Of a stretch of 64,000 nucleotides of DNA, positions 33,878-43,410 are shown piece by piece (position 1 is the first letter of the stretch; each line of letters begins with the position of its first letter). The stretch is from Candidatus Melainabacteria bacterium (GTDB taxonomy: Bacteria > Cyanobacteriota > Vampirovibrionia > Obscuribacterales > Obscuribacteraceae): assembly GCA_003153555.1 (NCBI GenBank), contig PLZS01000088.1:1-64000 (forward strand). Direction: 5' to 3'. The notes beneath the pieces were generated by a model, which was given only the letters and a program-made list of their open reading frames with translations, was not told the origin of the DNA and made no database searches. The translations under genes were made by a program, and so were the position numbers.

Positions 33878-35137
33878 CTAAATTCTTTCAGCAAAAACTT
33901 TGCGAGGCGGATCAATAAGCTGAGTCGAACCGCCGATGAGACTCGCCACTTTCTCTGGAGTGGTGAGTCTCTCCATAACGGACTGACTGCAGCGATAGAG
34001 CACCGCATTATGAGTGAGAATGGCACTGTTATAGTTGTTAATCGACATGCCGATCTCTTGGTTCAATCTCTCAAATCGGCTCTCAAAGCAGCGATCAAGG
34101 TAAACCTCTTTGAGCAGCTTTTTCTCTTCTGGTCCGCCAGTGCAGGCAACAAAAAGAAATTCGGCTGTCTGTGCAGCTGGTGAAGCCAAAGTAGGCGAGA
34201 AGGCGACGATACTCATGGTCGTATTGATGAACTTAGCGGCCGCTCTGGAGAAATTGTTGATGTGATTAAAGCGATGCAGTCGTGCTTCGATCGATTTGAC
34301 AACGCTATCGTCGCTAAGAGAACTGGCCAGCATTGCGCGAGACTTATTTCTGACGGCCAGGACGTCCATGGGACGTTGTTCAAAATTGATAGCCGTCCCT
34401 GTCTGATGCTGAGACCAAGCAATCATTGACTCTACGGTTTGGTCAGCTTCTTCTTTTCCAACAAGCGGAATCATTTCTTGAAGCCCATTTTCGATCGCTT
34501 GCAACTTCATTTGTTCATCACTCAAACCTAAACCAGTAGCCACTTCCATTAGTGCGCAGGTCAATTGTGTGTGTGCTGAATCGAGTTTTTTCTGTCGAAC
34601 AAATTCGATGGCAGCCCGGCTTTTTAGCTTCAGCTTCTCTCCCAGAATGACGTCAGCTCCTTCGCTCGACGACTCGAAGCCCTGGTAAGAAGTCATAAAT
34701 TCGAGCATGTCTTTTGATCGGCCAAGAAAGCGCGTCCATTTTTTGTTGTGAAAATGCGCTTTGCTGTTTATTGTGTCTCTTTCTGTGTCTCGCGAGACTG
34801 CAACCTCAATTAGGCGATCAATTAACTGACTGGGATTGGGAATCTTGTCGGGCTCAGTAATACTGACAAAACCTTGGAGTTCCGGTTGGGCAGGAAGAAT
34901 AGAATGAGTTTCAAAGAGACTAGTTTTGAGAACCGGCAAAGCAATTTGCGGTGCCTCACGAAATAACGGAGTTCCTAAAACTGTTTGGTTTTCAAGAGGC
35001 ACAAGCGAACCGATCTCCGACGCTGATGAGAAGTCAACATCAGCAATTGCAGGTAGGGTTGGCTGAAAACTGGACGCCAAGAGAATTGTCAGGTAGGGAC
35101 TTAAACGTCGCAGCCATGCGATCTCTAGAGATATCAT
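33878..35137 (-). CDS. Exported helical protein of unknown function
   Basis: A signal peptide is likely (residues 1-32, LRRLSPYLTILLASSFQPTLPAIA). The mature part is helical, with charged residues and no recognised motif (SRDTERDTINSKAHFHNKKWTRF, KSRAAIEFVRQKKLDSAHTQL). The segment FINTTMSIVAFSPTLASPAAQTAEFLFVACTGGPEEKKLLKEVYLDR may be a re-entrant or buried helix. ATG 35137 is strongly supported by AGGAGG five bases upstream. No neighbour on the same strand is close enough to argue an operon. Confidence 0.68.
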   Translation of the reverse strand: MISLEIAWLRRLSPYLTILLASSFQPTLPAIADVDFSSASEIGSLVPLENQTVLGTPLFREAPQIALPVLKTSLFETHSILPAQPELQGFVSITEPDKIPNPSQLIDRLIEVAVSRDTERDTINSKAHFHNKKWTRFLGRSKDMLEFMTSYQGFESSSEGADVILGEKLKLKSRAAIEFVRQKKLDSAHTQLTCALMEVATGLGLSDEQMKLQAIENGLQEMIPLVGKEEADQTVESMIAWSQHQTGTAINFEQRPMDVLAVRNKSRAMLASSLSDDSVVKSIEARLHRFNHINNFSRAAAKFINTTMSIVAFSPTLASPAAQTAEFLFVACTGGPEEKKLLKEVYLDRCFESRFERLNQEIGMSINNYNSAILTHNAVLYRCSQSVMERLTTPEKVASLIGGSTQLIDPPRKVFAERI

Positions 35138-35296
35138 CAGCGCCTCCTGGCATAAAGAGCATTAGATCGGAAACTAAAGCCGCCGAAAGTCCCAGTTTAT
35201 CAAAGGGAGTCTCCTGAGTATTATATTCGCGAAACACGGTTTGGTACAGGTGACAATCGTATGAATGTGTTGCGCAAGCACCACGACCTTCGAAAC

Positions 35297-35328
35297 GAAA
35301 CGACTGCAGAATGATCTGCAGTCGTTTC
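35297..35328 (-). terminator. Hairpin behind the 35433 gene
   Basis: GAAACGACTGCAGA and TCTGCAGTCGTTTC are perfect 14-bp complements around ATGA. It lies about 105 bp downstream of the stop of the minus-strand gene at 35433, with an imperfect T-run on that strand. Confidence 0.7.
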
Positions 35329-35432
35329 AAGCACGAAAGTTGGTGCCTAACTAAAAAGCCTGGTCAAGCAACTGAGCGACAAATGAGTTTTAATATTTCT
35401 GTTCATTTGCGTAGACGCGATCCCTCGCATTC

Positions 35433-36053
35433 TTAGTTGACTCGCAATCCAATTCTAGCTTTGCGAGTGTTTGTATCAGCGATATCGTGCGCCATCATTG
35501 CTTGCACGTCTGCGAACTTTCTCTCAATTTCGCGAATTGTTGATTTGCTATATGTCAGGTTACTCTTACGCCTAACTTCCAAATTTGCAACGTATCCGAG
35601 CTTTTCTCTTAGCAATTTCGCTTGATTATTTGTCAATCGACCCGCTGCATACTCGTCGGTGATTTTCTGATCCAGCTGTGCCCTTCGAAAAGCATAATCG
35701 TCGTTAAAGTAGATCATTTGACCATTGATAACCATAAAACGCTGTGGCAAAACAGCGGGAAAGCTTGAGAAGCCTAAAAGTCGTCCCGCTCCGTCAACGG
35801 TAGCCAGGACTCTACCTGAGTTCTGATCAATTATGTAGTTACCCATTGGAACAGTCATACCGACCGCATATGGTCCTACGATTAGACCACTAGAAGGATT
35901 GACGATGCTGTACGTAACGCCACCAGGAAGCACCAAATTCGGTGCAGTCGTCTCAACAGTGGTTTGAGTCGTAGTTTCAGTTACATTTTGTGCTAGTACC
36001 GTCGAAGCGCAGATCGTCAGCGAAGCAGCAAGCATTGGTGCCAAAAATTTCAT
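35433..36053 (-). CDS. Exported protein of unknown function
   Basis: 206 residues. A signal peptide (MKFLAPMLAASLTICASTVLAQ) precedes a Thr-rich linker (ETTTQTTVETTAP), a small beta-rich domain (VTYSIVNPSSGLIVGPY, GRVLATVDGAGRLLGF) and a charged helical C-terminus. The start ATG 36053 is clear: AAGGAGATTCAT precedes it. The N-terminal extension from 36107 is not needed. I recognise no family. It lies upstream of a terminator and downstream of the N-rich secreted gene on the same strand. Confidence 0.7.
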   Translation of the reverse strand: MKFLAPMLAASLTICASTVLAQNVTETTTQTTVETTAPNLVLPGGVTYSIVNPSSGLIVGPYAVGMTVPMGNYIIDQNSGRVLATVDGAGRLLGFSSFPAVLPQRFMVINGQMIYFNDDYAFRRAQLDQKITDEYAAGRLTNNQAKLLREKLGYVANLEVRRKSNLTYSKSTIREIERKFADVQAMMAHDIADTNTRKARIGLRVN

Positions 36054-36173
36054 ATGAATCTCCTTACGCCAACTTTGGCGATCTGGATTGACGACGTGAC
36101 CAAGCATATAAGGTTCCTTGTTACTTCTAGCGCGACATCATCTGAGACTGTGGGGTTGAGCGCTTCCCATCGT

Positions 36174-36212
36174 AAAGAAGGTCCGGCGCGAAAAATGCAC
36201 CGGACCTTCTTT
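36174..36212 (-). terminator. Terminator after the N-rich secreted protein gene
   Basis: AAAGAAGGTCCGG and CCGGACCTTCTTT form a 13-bp stem around a short A-rich loop. It lies 20 bases beyond the stop of the 36232 gene and reads as a terminator on both strands. Confidence 0.88.
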
Positions 36213-36231
36213 GTTTATCTATCATCAATGC

Positions 36232-36588
36232 TTAGCGATCGCGTTTAATTTGATTGTTCAAATGATTCTCTTCTTTATTTATCTTCGATTGTTGGCCTTG
36301 CGTGATGTATCCACCATTGCGATGGGCCATTCGCTGTTCTTGCGTGCGAATATTTCTATCTGACTGTTTAAGCTGTCCGTAGTGTCCGTTGAGATTGCCT
36401 CTGTTGTTATTGATTCGACGATTCAAATTGTTAGAACGGTCGAGTACCTCGGATCTTCTTGGATGGTTGTTATCAAATCGTTGCTCGCGATTTTGATGCC
36501 ATCCATTACCAGCAAAGCTTGGAGCATTTGCTGAGACCAGGACCGCTCCCAACACTGCCAGGCTGGCAAAGATCGATTTAGTGTTCAT
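36232..36588 (-). CDS. Small secreted Asn/Arg/Gln-rich protein
   Basis: 118 residues: signal peptide (1-26, FASLAVLGAVLVSANAPSFAG), then a basic, Asn-rich sequence (NNLNRRINNNRGNLNGHYGQLKQ, GGYITQGQQSKINKEENHLNNQI). The mature part is probably a helical repeat or disordered, periplasmic. ATG 36588 follows GGAG ten bases upstream. It resembles small secreted proteins of similar composition seen in other bacteria, but I can give no function. Confidence 0.7.
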   Translation of the reverse strand: MNTKSIFASLAVLGAVLVSANAPSFAGNGWHQNREQRFDNNHPRRSEVLDRSNNLNRRINNNRGNLNGHYGQLKQSDRNIRTQEQRMAHRNGGYITQGQQSKINKEENHLNNQIKRDR

Positions 36589-37132
36589 ATTATGTCTTCT
36601 CCAATAATTGCGTCAATTTTCGGTCGCCACATGCAGCTTACGGCCAAGGATGTGGAGGTTCTGTGATGTTAGCGTCACAAATAATGTAGCCCGTATCGCC
36701 CAACTGGGCTAGTTCTCTGAATTTTCCGTAATTGAACGACTTTACATTGAACTTTTTTGTCGAAATGAACGTAATGGCCTTTCAGTACCCCTTGTTTGGT
36801 CGAAGAGTCCATTGACAGAGATGGTGATTCAAAACTCAATATACCTTTTCAAGCTGCAGTGATGCATATATTGAATTTATGAAACACTAACGCTTGAAGT
36901 AGTGGTACTAAATACAGTGTTCACAAAATGTCCACGAATCTTTAATGTAGTTGAGTAAGAAGCGCCCACAATCTTGTTTTACTTAGTAAATAGAGTCCAG
37001 CTGCTTGACTAAAATGAAGTTTGAAAATAAAAAAATGTCATTGTTTTACATTGCACTAACCTTGAAACCTACTCTCTTAACGCGCATTGATTACTATAGA
37101 TTCATCGACTAAATTCTTGGAGGGATTGTGGA
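36589..37132 (+). other. AT-rich gene-free interval
   Basis: About 540 bp of unusually AT-rich sequence with no supported open frame. It separates two divergent genes for small exported proteins and presumably holds their promoters. I cannot name an RNA in it. Confidence 0.45.
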
Positions 37133-37420
37133 ATGAAAAAATTAATCGCGTTGAGTATTGCTGCTACTTTCGTAAGCGGTATGTTCGCTTCTTCTTTACC
37201 TAGCTTTGCTGCGAATAAGGAAGAAAAAAGCGGCGCTAAGCAAGAAGCTAAAGGCGTGAAAACTGAAGCCAAGGCTGCAGAAAGTAAAGCCGAAGGTAAA
37301 GAGAAGAAAGCAGAAAAATTGGAAAAGAAAGGCGAAAAGTTAGTCTCGAAAGGCGCTGCCAGGGAAGCTAAAGGCGAAGCCAAAGAGTCTAAGAAAGAAG
37401 AGAAGAAAGCCGCAAAGTAA
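37133..37420 (+). CDS. Small secreted Lys/Glu/Ala-rich protein
   Basis: 95 residues. Signal peptide 1-26 (LIALSIAATFVSGMFASSLPSFA), then 65 residues made almost only of Lys, Glu, Ala, Gly and Ser in KAE-type repeats (EAKGVKTEAKAAESKAEGK). It should be a single helix or disordered polyampholyte in the periplasm. ATG 37133 is preceded by GGAGGG (about 37120-37125). A terminator follows. Similar repeats occur in histone-like and stress proteins, but with a signal peptide an envelope role is more likely. Confidence 0.7.
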   Translation: MKKLIALSIAATFVSGMFASSLPSFAANKEEKSGAKQEAKGVKTEAKAAESKAEGKEKKAEKLEKKGEKLVSKGAAREAKGEAKESKKEEKKAAK

Positions 37421-37447
37421 CTCTCGCTTCGAAATAACAAAACTACG

Positions 37448-37480
37448 CCGCTCAGGGACTATGTCCGTGAGCGGTTTGTT
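37448..37480 (+). terminator. Terminator after the K/E/A-rich gene
   Basis: CCGCTCAGGGAC and GTCCGTGAGCGG pair with one mismatch around TAT, followed by TTTGTTTCT. It lies 27 bases after the stop. Confidence 0.85.
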
Positions 37481-37688
37481 TCTATCCCGGACATGGATTT
37501 AGAAACGGTCCAGATATGACTGATCCGAATTCTAACCGTCACATTATTCAGATGCGAGAAAGGTCCGATGGAGGAAGGCACCAGCGGTGCAAGCTGAGTT
37601 TGTAAGTTAGAGAAGTAGAGAGAATCGCCCTGGATCTAGTTTCGTCAACTCGGCTAAATATCCTCCCCGCGTACTGGCCGGCCGGCGT

Positions 37689-39320
37689 CTAATGACGGAG
37701 CTGGTTTTGAGCAGTCACGGGAATCGTATCGGTTGAGTAGGCTGAGATCAGGTGGTGCACCACCATGGGTTTACCACCGACATGAAATACATTGACGCGA
37801 TCTTCCACTAGTTTGTCTGCTTTCATTACGCGCTCGTGTTGGCGCACGTGTTCGCCCCAGGACTCGATCATGAACGTTTCAAAGTAGCGTTCAGGTCTGG
37901 CAAGATCGAAAAATAGATGCCATTGATAAGCACCATCTCGTCGGCGAACTTTGCCGAGCACCGACGCTGCTTCAGTAAATTCTTTTGCTTTGGCAGGATC
38001 AATGATGTATTCGACAGTGACTAGGACTGGACCATGGTCTGGACTTGGCTCGTGGACTAGGTTTGGGTCCTTCCAATGCGGCGACATGGACGTGTCGAAA
38101 TTCTCCACCATACCCAATTTGTATCGAAGCGCCAATATAAGATTCAAACACATGGTACCAGCGGCGATGACCAATGCAACAGTTAACCCACCTTTGGTAG
38201 AGGCGATTTGTCCCCACAGTAAACTGCCAATAGCGACACTTCCCTGAAACACGAGAATATAGACCGACATGGCTCTGGCTCGCACCCAGGAGGGAATAGC
38301 CATTTGGGCGGCAGTGTTCATACTTGAGTTAACTACGATCCAAGCCGTTCCTGCTTCAAGCATGGCAAGCGATGCAATCGCAAAGTGCCGCGACAATCCT
38401 AGTGTGACCAGTGCGACGGCGAAGAGTAGGTTGCCGGCCGAATTTAAGTGATCCAAGCTCAGGCTTCGACGCAGAATTGGTAGGACAAAAGCGCCAATAA
38501 TGCAGCCAATCCCAAAAATACTAAGCAGCAATCCATAACCAATAGAATCCAATTTGATTTGCTCGCGTCCAATTAATGGCAACAACGCCCACATAGCGGC
38601 AGAGCAAGCTGCGAATACAGAGCTGCGAACCATCACCGAAACTAGCGCAGGCGAGTGACGCACATATCTGACGCCGGCGCGCATCGCACCAAAGATGCGC
38701 TCACCTTGATCTATTGGTTTGTGCTTCCATTTGGAGACAACATAAATCACGGCAATAAACGATAATGCGTTCAACAGAAAAACCGCAGCAGGACCTGCTG
38801 CGGCGACGATCAATCCTCCAAGCGCCGAACCCAGTCCCCGAGAGACGTTATAACTTAATCCGCCCAATGCGATAGCCGGCTCAAGCTTATCTCGTGGCAC
38901 CAATTCCGGTGTCGATGCATTCCACGCTGGAGCGCTGATAGCATTGCCGATACCAAGCATGAATGTGAATGTGAGAAGCCACCAAGGTCCAACGATGTGG
39001 AAATAGGTTAAGCAACCCAAAGCCAAGGCTGCCACGAGCATCCAGCCTTGTCCCACGATCAACAACATACGGCGATCGACAAGATCCGCCAGTGCCCCGG
39101 CAGGCAAAGACAACATGAAGAAAGGAAGGTAAGTGGCAGTTTGCATCAGCGCCACCATTACTGGTGATATCGTCAATGAAGTCATTAACCATGCAGCACC
39201 AACATCCTGCATGAAAGTGCCAATGTTCGAAAATGTTGCGGCAAGCCAGAGCGCACGAAACAAAGGCACAGAGAGAGGTGCCCACATAGACTGGTGATTA
39301 CGAACGTTCGAATCACTCAC
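37689..39320 (-). CDS. MFS exporter (MFS_3/EntS type) with C-terminal ABM-like domain
   Basis: A 12-helix major facilitator of the MFS_3 (DUF894) group in residues 1-405 (motifs WLAATFSNIGTFMQDVG, PAGALADLVDRRMLL). A C-terminal domain of about 110 residues (VLVTVEYIIDPAKAKEFTEAAS, RRRDGAYQWHLFFDLARPERY) resembles antibiotic-biosynthesis-monooxygenase/Dabb folds; this fusion is known for the family. It probably exports small molecules; the substrate is unknown. The start is GTG 39320 with a distant GGAG. It lies downstream of the sdh operon on the same strand. Confidence 0.9.
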   Translation of the reverse strand: MSDSNVRNHQSMWAPLSVPLFRALWLAATFSNIGTFMQDVGAAWLMTSLTISPVMVALMQTATYLPFFMLSLPAGALADLVDRRMLLIVGQGWMLVAALALGCLTYFHIVGPWWLLTFTFMLGIGNAISAPAWNASTPELVPRDKLEPAIALGGLSYNVSRGLGSALGGLIVAAAGPAAVFLLNALSFIAVIYVVSKWKHKPIDQGERIFGAMRAGVRYVRHSPALVSVMVRSSVFAACSAAMWALLPLIGREQIKLDSIGYGLLLSIFGIGCIIGAFVLPILRRSLSLDHLNSAGNLLFAVALVTLGLSRHFAIASLAMLEAGTAWIVVNSSMNTAAQMAIPSWVRARAMSVYILVFQGSVAIGSLLWGQIASTKGGLTVALVIAAGTMCLNLILALRYKLGMVENFDTSMSPHWKDPNLVHEPSPDHGPVLVTVEYIIDPAKAKEFTEAASVLGKVRRRDGAYQWHLFFDLARPERYFETFMIESWGEHVRQHERVMKADKLVEDRVNVFHVGGKPMVVHHLISAYSTDTIPVTAQNQLRH

Positions 39321-39345
39321 TGTCTAATGTCGTCTCCTCTGTTAA

Positions 39346-39382
39346 TCGTCACGAAAACCTGTGTGGTTTTCGGCTGTGACGA
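39346..39382 (-). other. Stem-loop between sdhB and the MFS gene
   Basis: TCGTCAC/GTGACGA and GAAAACC/GGTTTTC nest as two stems with a small bulge, spanning most of the gap between sdhB and the transporter start. No T-run follows on the minus strand, so it may be a processing or regulatory hairpin rather than a terminator. Confidence 0.45.
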
Positions 39383-39444
39383 TGGTGTCTTTCCTGATCT
39401 CCTTTATCCGCGTCTGCGTAAAATATTGCGAGTGTCGGGACTAG

Positions 39445-40179
39445 TTATTTCTTCTTGCCAAAGACAGTCTTAAAGAATTTGGCGATTGGATCGTAAAACT
39501 CGTCTACCACTCTTTCTTTCAAAGGAATGATGGCATTATCTGTAATGTGAATTGATTCAGGACAAACTTCCGTGCAGCACTTGGTAATGTTGCAAAGTCC
39601 GATGCCTGCGTCCTCTTTCAAAAATCTGGTGCGGTCCAATGTATCAAGTGGATGCATCTCGAGCCCAGCACTTCTAACCATAAAGCGAGGTCCCAAGAAG
39701 TCTTTGCGATCATGATCACGTATGACGTGACAAACGTCTTGGCATAAAAAGCACTCGATGCATTTACGAAATTCTTGAACGCGGTCGATGTCTTCCTGGT
39801 AAAAAGTCCAATCAGCATCCGCTGCTGGAGTGAATGCAGGAATTTTTTTGTTCGCCTCGTAATTCCAAGACACATCGGAGACAAGGTCTTTGATGTGTGG
39901 GAATGACTTAATAGGCTGAACGACGATTTCTTCGCCCTCAACAAATTTGTCCATTCTAGATTTGCACATCAAGCTGGGACGCCCGTTCACCTCGGCACTA
40001 CAAGATCCACACTTCGCAGCCTTGCAATTCCATCGGACCGCTAAATCTGGTGAATACATCGCTTGGATGTAATGGATTGCGTCTAGCACAACCATACCGG
40101 ACTCAATCGGCACCTTATACGTAACGTATTCGCCGCTATCTTTCTCTCCGCGAAATACCTTCAGCAGTGCTTCACGCAT
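39445..40179 (-). CDS. sdhB: Succinate dehydrogenase iron-sulfur subunit
   Basis: Electron-transfer subunit of succinate dehydrogenase/fumarate reductase. Plant-type 2Fe-2S ligands are Cys52, Cys57, Cys60 and Cys72. The ferredoxin half has CIECFLCQDVC (Cys140, 143, 146, 150) and CNITKCCTEVCPES (Cys196, 201/202, 206) for the 4Fe-4S and 3Fe-4S clusters. ATG 40179 overlaps the sdhA stop by eight bases, with AGGAG seven bases upstream inside sdhA, so translation is coupled. It is the last gene of sdhCAB. Length 244 matches the mycobacterial Sdh1 subunit. Confidence 0.95.
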   Translation of the reverse strand: MREALLKVFRGEKDSGEYVTYKVPIESGMVVLDAIHYIQAMYSPDLAVRWNCKAAKCGSCSAEVNGRPSLMCKSRMDKFVEGEEIVVQPIKSFPHIKDLVSDVSWNYEANKKIPAFTPAADADWTFYQEDIDRVQEFRKCIECFLCQDVCHVIRDHDRKDFLGPRFMVRSAGLEMHPLDTLDRTRFLKEDAGIGLCNITKCCTEVCPESIHITDNAIIPLKERVVDEFYDPIAKFFKTVFGKKK

Positions 40180-41995
40180 TGACGGGCTCCTTTTTCACGA
40201 ATAGTTTCTTTAGATCATCTGGCATCTCGGGTTTAGGAGTCAGATCCAGCTTCATCGCTTCGCCGTCTCTCGAGATCGCTGAATTTACCTGACCCCATAC
40301 TTCGTCATCAGTTTCGGTGTAGTCGAGTCGACTGTGTGCGCCACGGCTCTCTCTTCTGGAAAGAGCGCTTCGCGCAATCGCCTCTGAGCAGATGAACATA
40401 TTTCTCAAGTCACGGCACAAGTGCCAGCCCGGATTGTATGCCCGAGTGCCTTTGATGCCGGCAAGCTTCACTTGTGCCTTCAACTCTTCGAGCTTGGCGA
40501 TTCCCGTTTCTAGGTCCTTCTCTTCTCGATAGATGCCAACGTGCGTGCTCATAATTTGATTAAGTTGTTTGGCAATGTCGTATGGATTTTTTCCGTCTGG
40601 CCGCTTGAATGGTGCTTCCATTTCCTCTTGGGCTTCACGAACTTGCTCGTCCGAAATTGTAGGCTGCGACTCAATCTTCTTGGCATAGTCAGCTGCTCCT
40701 GCGCCAGCGCGTTTGCCAAAAACAATCAAGTCCGAAAGTGAATTTCCACCCAATCGATTGGCACCGTGCATGCCACCACTGCACTCGCCGGCAGCGAACA
40801 ACCCAGGTACGCGAGATTCTGCAGTATCGGCATCGACTCTGACGCCACCCATGATGTAGTGCATTGTCGGTCCAACTTCCATCGGACCGGCCGTGATATC
40901 GACGTCAGCCAGATCTTTGAATTGGTGATACATCGATGGAAGTTTTTTCTTGACACGTTCTGGATCCTGATAGCTAATGTCCAGATAAACCCCACCGTGC
41001 TCGGAGCCACGTCCTTCTTTTACTTCGTTATAAATTGCGCGAGCAACGTTATCACGGGTTGACAACTCGGGTGGACGGCGCGCTTCTGTTTGTTGTCCAG
41101 CAAGAATTGCATCGACCCAAGTTTTAGCTTCTTCGTCCGTTTCAGCAAAATCTTTCCTGCTCGCTTCAGGAAGATATTTGTACATGAAGCGCTCACCTTT
41201 GTTATTGCGCAAAATGCCGCCTTCACCGCGAACACCCTCAGTAACGAGAAGTCCTCGAACACCCGGCGGCCAAACCATTCCCGTCGGGTGGAATTGAACG
41301 AATTCCATGTCGATCAAATCTGCTCCGGCATCATAGGCAAGCGCGTGACCATCGCCTGTGTATTCCCAAGAATTTGAAGTAACGGAGAATGATTTTCCCA
41401 CGCCGCCGGTTGCAAGTACAATCGCTTTGGCTTTGAAGAGGACGAATCGGCCGTCTTCTCGGTAGTAACCGAAGGCGCCTGCAATTTTGTCACCATCTTT
41501 TAAAAGGCGACTGATACAGCATTCCATATAGACTTTGATGCCCTGGTGAACACCGCGATCCTGTAGTGTGCGGATCATTTCCAAGCCGGTTCTGTCGCCA
41601 ACGTGGCAAAGCCGCTTGTAGGTGTGTCCGCCGAAAGCCCGCTGAAGAATCTTTCCATCTTTCGTTCTATCAAATACAGCGCCCCAGCGTTCTAACTCGC
41701 GAACACGCTCCGGCGCTTCCTCTGCATGCAACTGGACCATGCGCCAGTTGTTCAGCATTTTGCCGCCCTTCATAGTGTCTTGATAGTGCGTTTCCCAGCC
41801 ATCTTTGGCATCGACATTAGCTAGAGCAGCGGCAACTCCGCCTTCAGCCATAACTGTATGAGCTTTGCCGAGCAGCGACTTGCAAACCAAGCCGACTGAA
41901 ATTCCTTGGGATGAGGCTTCAATGGCGGCTCTTAGTCCTGCTCCCCCAGCGCCAATGACGAGAACGTCGTGCTCGTGAATTTCATAATCTGCCAT
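40172..41995 (-). CDS. sdhA: Succinate dehydrogenase flavoprotein subunit
   Basis: Catalytic FAD subunit that oxidises succinate to fumarate. Dinucleotide fold GAGGAG at residues 15-20; KAHTVMAEGG holds His46, the usual site of covalent FAD. The substrate and FAD blocks are DLIDMEFVQFHPTG, GANRLGGNSLSDLIVFG and SRRESRGAHSR. At 607 residues it belongs to the shorter Sdh1-type group. It begins two bases after the sdhC stop. Direction of catalysis (succinate oxidation versus fumarate reduction) is not decided by sequence; neighbouring aconitase suits an oxidative TCA cycle. Confidence 0.96.
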   Translation of the reverse strand: MADYEIHEHDVLVIGAGGAGLRAAIEASSQGISVGLVCKSLLGKAHTVMAEGGVAAALANVDAKDGWETHYQDTMKGGKMLNNWRMVQLHAEEAPERVRELERWGAVFDRTKDGKILQRAFGGHTYKRLCHVGDRTGLEMIRTLQDRGVHQGIKVYMECCISRLLKDGDKIAGAFGYYREDGRFVLFKAKAIVLATGGVGKSFSVTSNSWEYTGDGHALAYDAGADLIDMEFVQFHPTGMVWPPGVRGLLVTEGVRGEGGILRNNKGERFMYKYLPEASRKDFAETDEEAKTWVDAILAGQQTEARRPPELSTRDNVARAIYNEVKEGRGSEHGGVYLDISYQDPERVKKKLPSMYHQFKDLADVDITAGPMEVGPTMHYIMGGVRVDADTAESRVPGLFAAGECSGGMHGANRLGGNSLSDLIVFGKRAGAGAADYAKKIESQPTISDEQVREAQEEMEAPFKRPDGKNPYDIAKQLNQIMSTHVGIYREEKDLETGIAKLEELKAQVKLAGIKGTRAYNPGWHLCRDLRNMFICSEAIARSALSRRESRGAHSRLDYTETDDEVWGQVNSAISRDGEAMKLDLTPKPEMPDDLKKLFVKKEPVNA

Positions 41996-41997
41996 TT

Positions 41998-42771
41998 CTA
42001 GAAGAACCTCATTTCGGTAACGTAGCCCAGTGAGTATGAGCGGATCAGGAGGTCTGTTAGACCGACCGAAAAGAGACTCATCCAGGCCCAGAGCATGTGA
42101 TGCTCATTCAGCTTGGTCACTAAGTGCCAGATTTTAAATTGCTGCTTAGCTGATGGGCAGGATGAGAAGCAATCCAATCGCCCGCCTACGAGATGCCGGC
42201 AGGCATGACAGCCACCCGAGTAACCGGACAATAAAATGACGTTAGCCAGCATGAATAGATTGATGCCGCTGACGACAAAACCGGTCGGCTGGAAGAACGC
42301 TACATAGACGTCATACCAAAGGAAGATCAGAACGACCGTCGCCAAATAGAAGAAGTATCGATGCGCGTTTTGGAATACAAATGGAAATTTAGTTTCGCCG
42401 GTGTAGCTATGTCCACCCATATGCCCGATAGAGCAACCCGGTGGATCCCAAAAATAAGCTCGGTAGTAGGCTTTTCGGTAGTAGTAGCATGTCGCTCTGA
42501 AACCAGCCGGAATCCACAGAATTAAAATTGCTGGGGACCATTTCCACCAATCAAATGCGAACTTTGGTGAGTAAAACGGCGATAGATACGAACCAACCTC
42601 ATAGTGCCCGTTTTCAAAGACTCGGTATGTCGCGTATACGATGAATAGAGTAAAGCCGATCGCAACAAGCGCCGGTTCTATCCACCATGTATCTTTCCGC
42701 GAGGTTAGTCCTTTGTGAGCTGGCGTACAACCTGCAGCGGTTGGAGTCTCGGTCTTTGTAGTCTCTGTCAT
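41998..42771 (-). CDS. sdhC: Succinate dehydrogenase membrane anchor, Sdh1-like
   Basis: 257-residue anchor with about five membrane helices. It resembles the single large anchor of the mycobacterial Sdh1 operon rather than paired SdhC/SdhD. Histidines that could bind heme include those in NAHRYFFYLA and LNEHHMLWAWMS. The loop GGCHACRHLVGGRLDCFSSCP is Cys-rich and unusual for classical anchors. ATG 42771 opens the operon; AAGGG lies 12 bases upstream. It passes electrons from SdhAB to the quinone pool. Confidence 0.85.
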   Translation of the reverse strand: MTETTKTETPTAAGCTPAHKGLTSRKDTWWIEPALVAIGFTLFIVYATYRVFENGHYEVGSYLSPFYSPKFAFDWWKWSPAILILWIPAGFRATCYYYRKAYYRAYFWDPPGCSIGHMGGHSYTGETKFPFVFQNAHRYFFYLATVVLIFLWYDVYVAFFQPTGFVVSGINLFMLANVILLSGYSGGCHACRHLVGGRLDCFSSCPSAKQQFKIWHLVTKLNEHHMLWAWMSLFSVGLTDLLIRSYSLGYVTEMRFF

Positions 42772-43410
42772 TGCTTATGGACCCTTGGTATTAGGACAAC
42801 TTGAAAGTTGTGTGGCGTCCCAAAAAATCTTGTCGCAACCTGCAATTGATAACTTGCAATATTGTGAAAGTGACCAAGGGACTCCACTTTCGGGCATGGG
42901 AAATTATAACAACTCTAGAGCCCTGTTTTTAGGCAAATTCCCGCTTCTTATCAGGCGCTTAACTATTGTGTAGGTTGAAGATTTTCGCTTGCCGCTTAGG
43001 AAATTCATCATCTAAACCTCGTGACTGTGTCAATGGCGCAAACAATCCAAAATTCTTTTCCGAATCAGAACGTTGTAAACAGGAGCGAACCGCGCGTGGT
43101 GGCAGATTAGAAAACGACAATCTCCTCAAGAAATTTGGAAGTCAAGACGAGGAACAGCTGGAAATACCAGACGTCAACTTATGCAGAAGCCTATGAACTG
43201 GCTTTAACAAGAAAGAATTTAAGACTCTCTTGTAAACCTCCTAAAGATCGATTTCACAATAGTGAAACCTACGTCCGACGAGGACAAAGCTAGTTGCAGC
43301 CCAGCATTTGGTAGCGCGGCGCAACGATCGGTTAATCAGGAGTCCACTTCAACCTAACAATGTGTAAGTTTCGACGACACAACAAATCAAATCAGACGGA
43401 GACATCCAAA
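42772..43410. other. Intergenic region upstream of sdhC and the small-protein gene
   Basis: 640 bp between divergent genes. Short open frames occur (for example 42966-43196), but their composition and lack of ribosome binding sites do not support them. The region must contain the sdh promoter; I see no named motif. Confidence 0.4.

Noticed and set aside
42966..43196. 76-codon open frame upstream of the small conserved protein
   Set aside because: Odd composition (Cys, Arg, Asn-rich), no ribosome binding site and no recognisable pattern; lies in the sdh promoter region.
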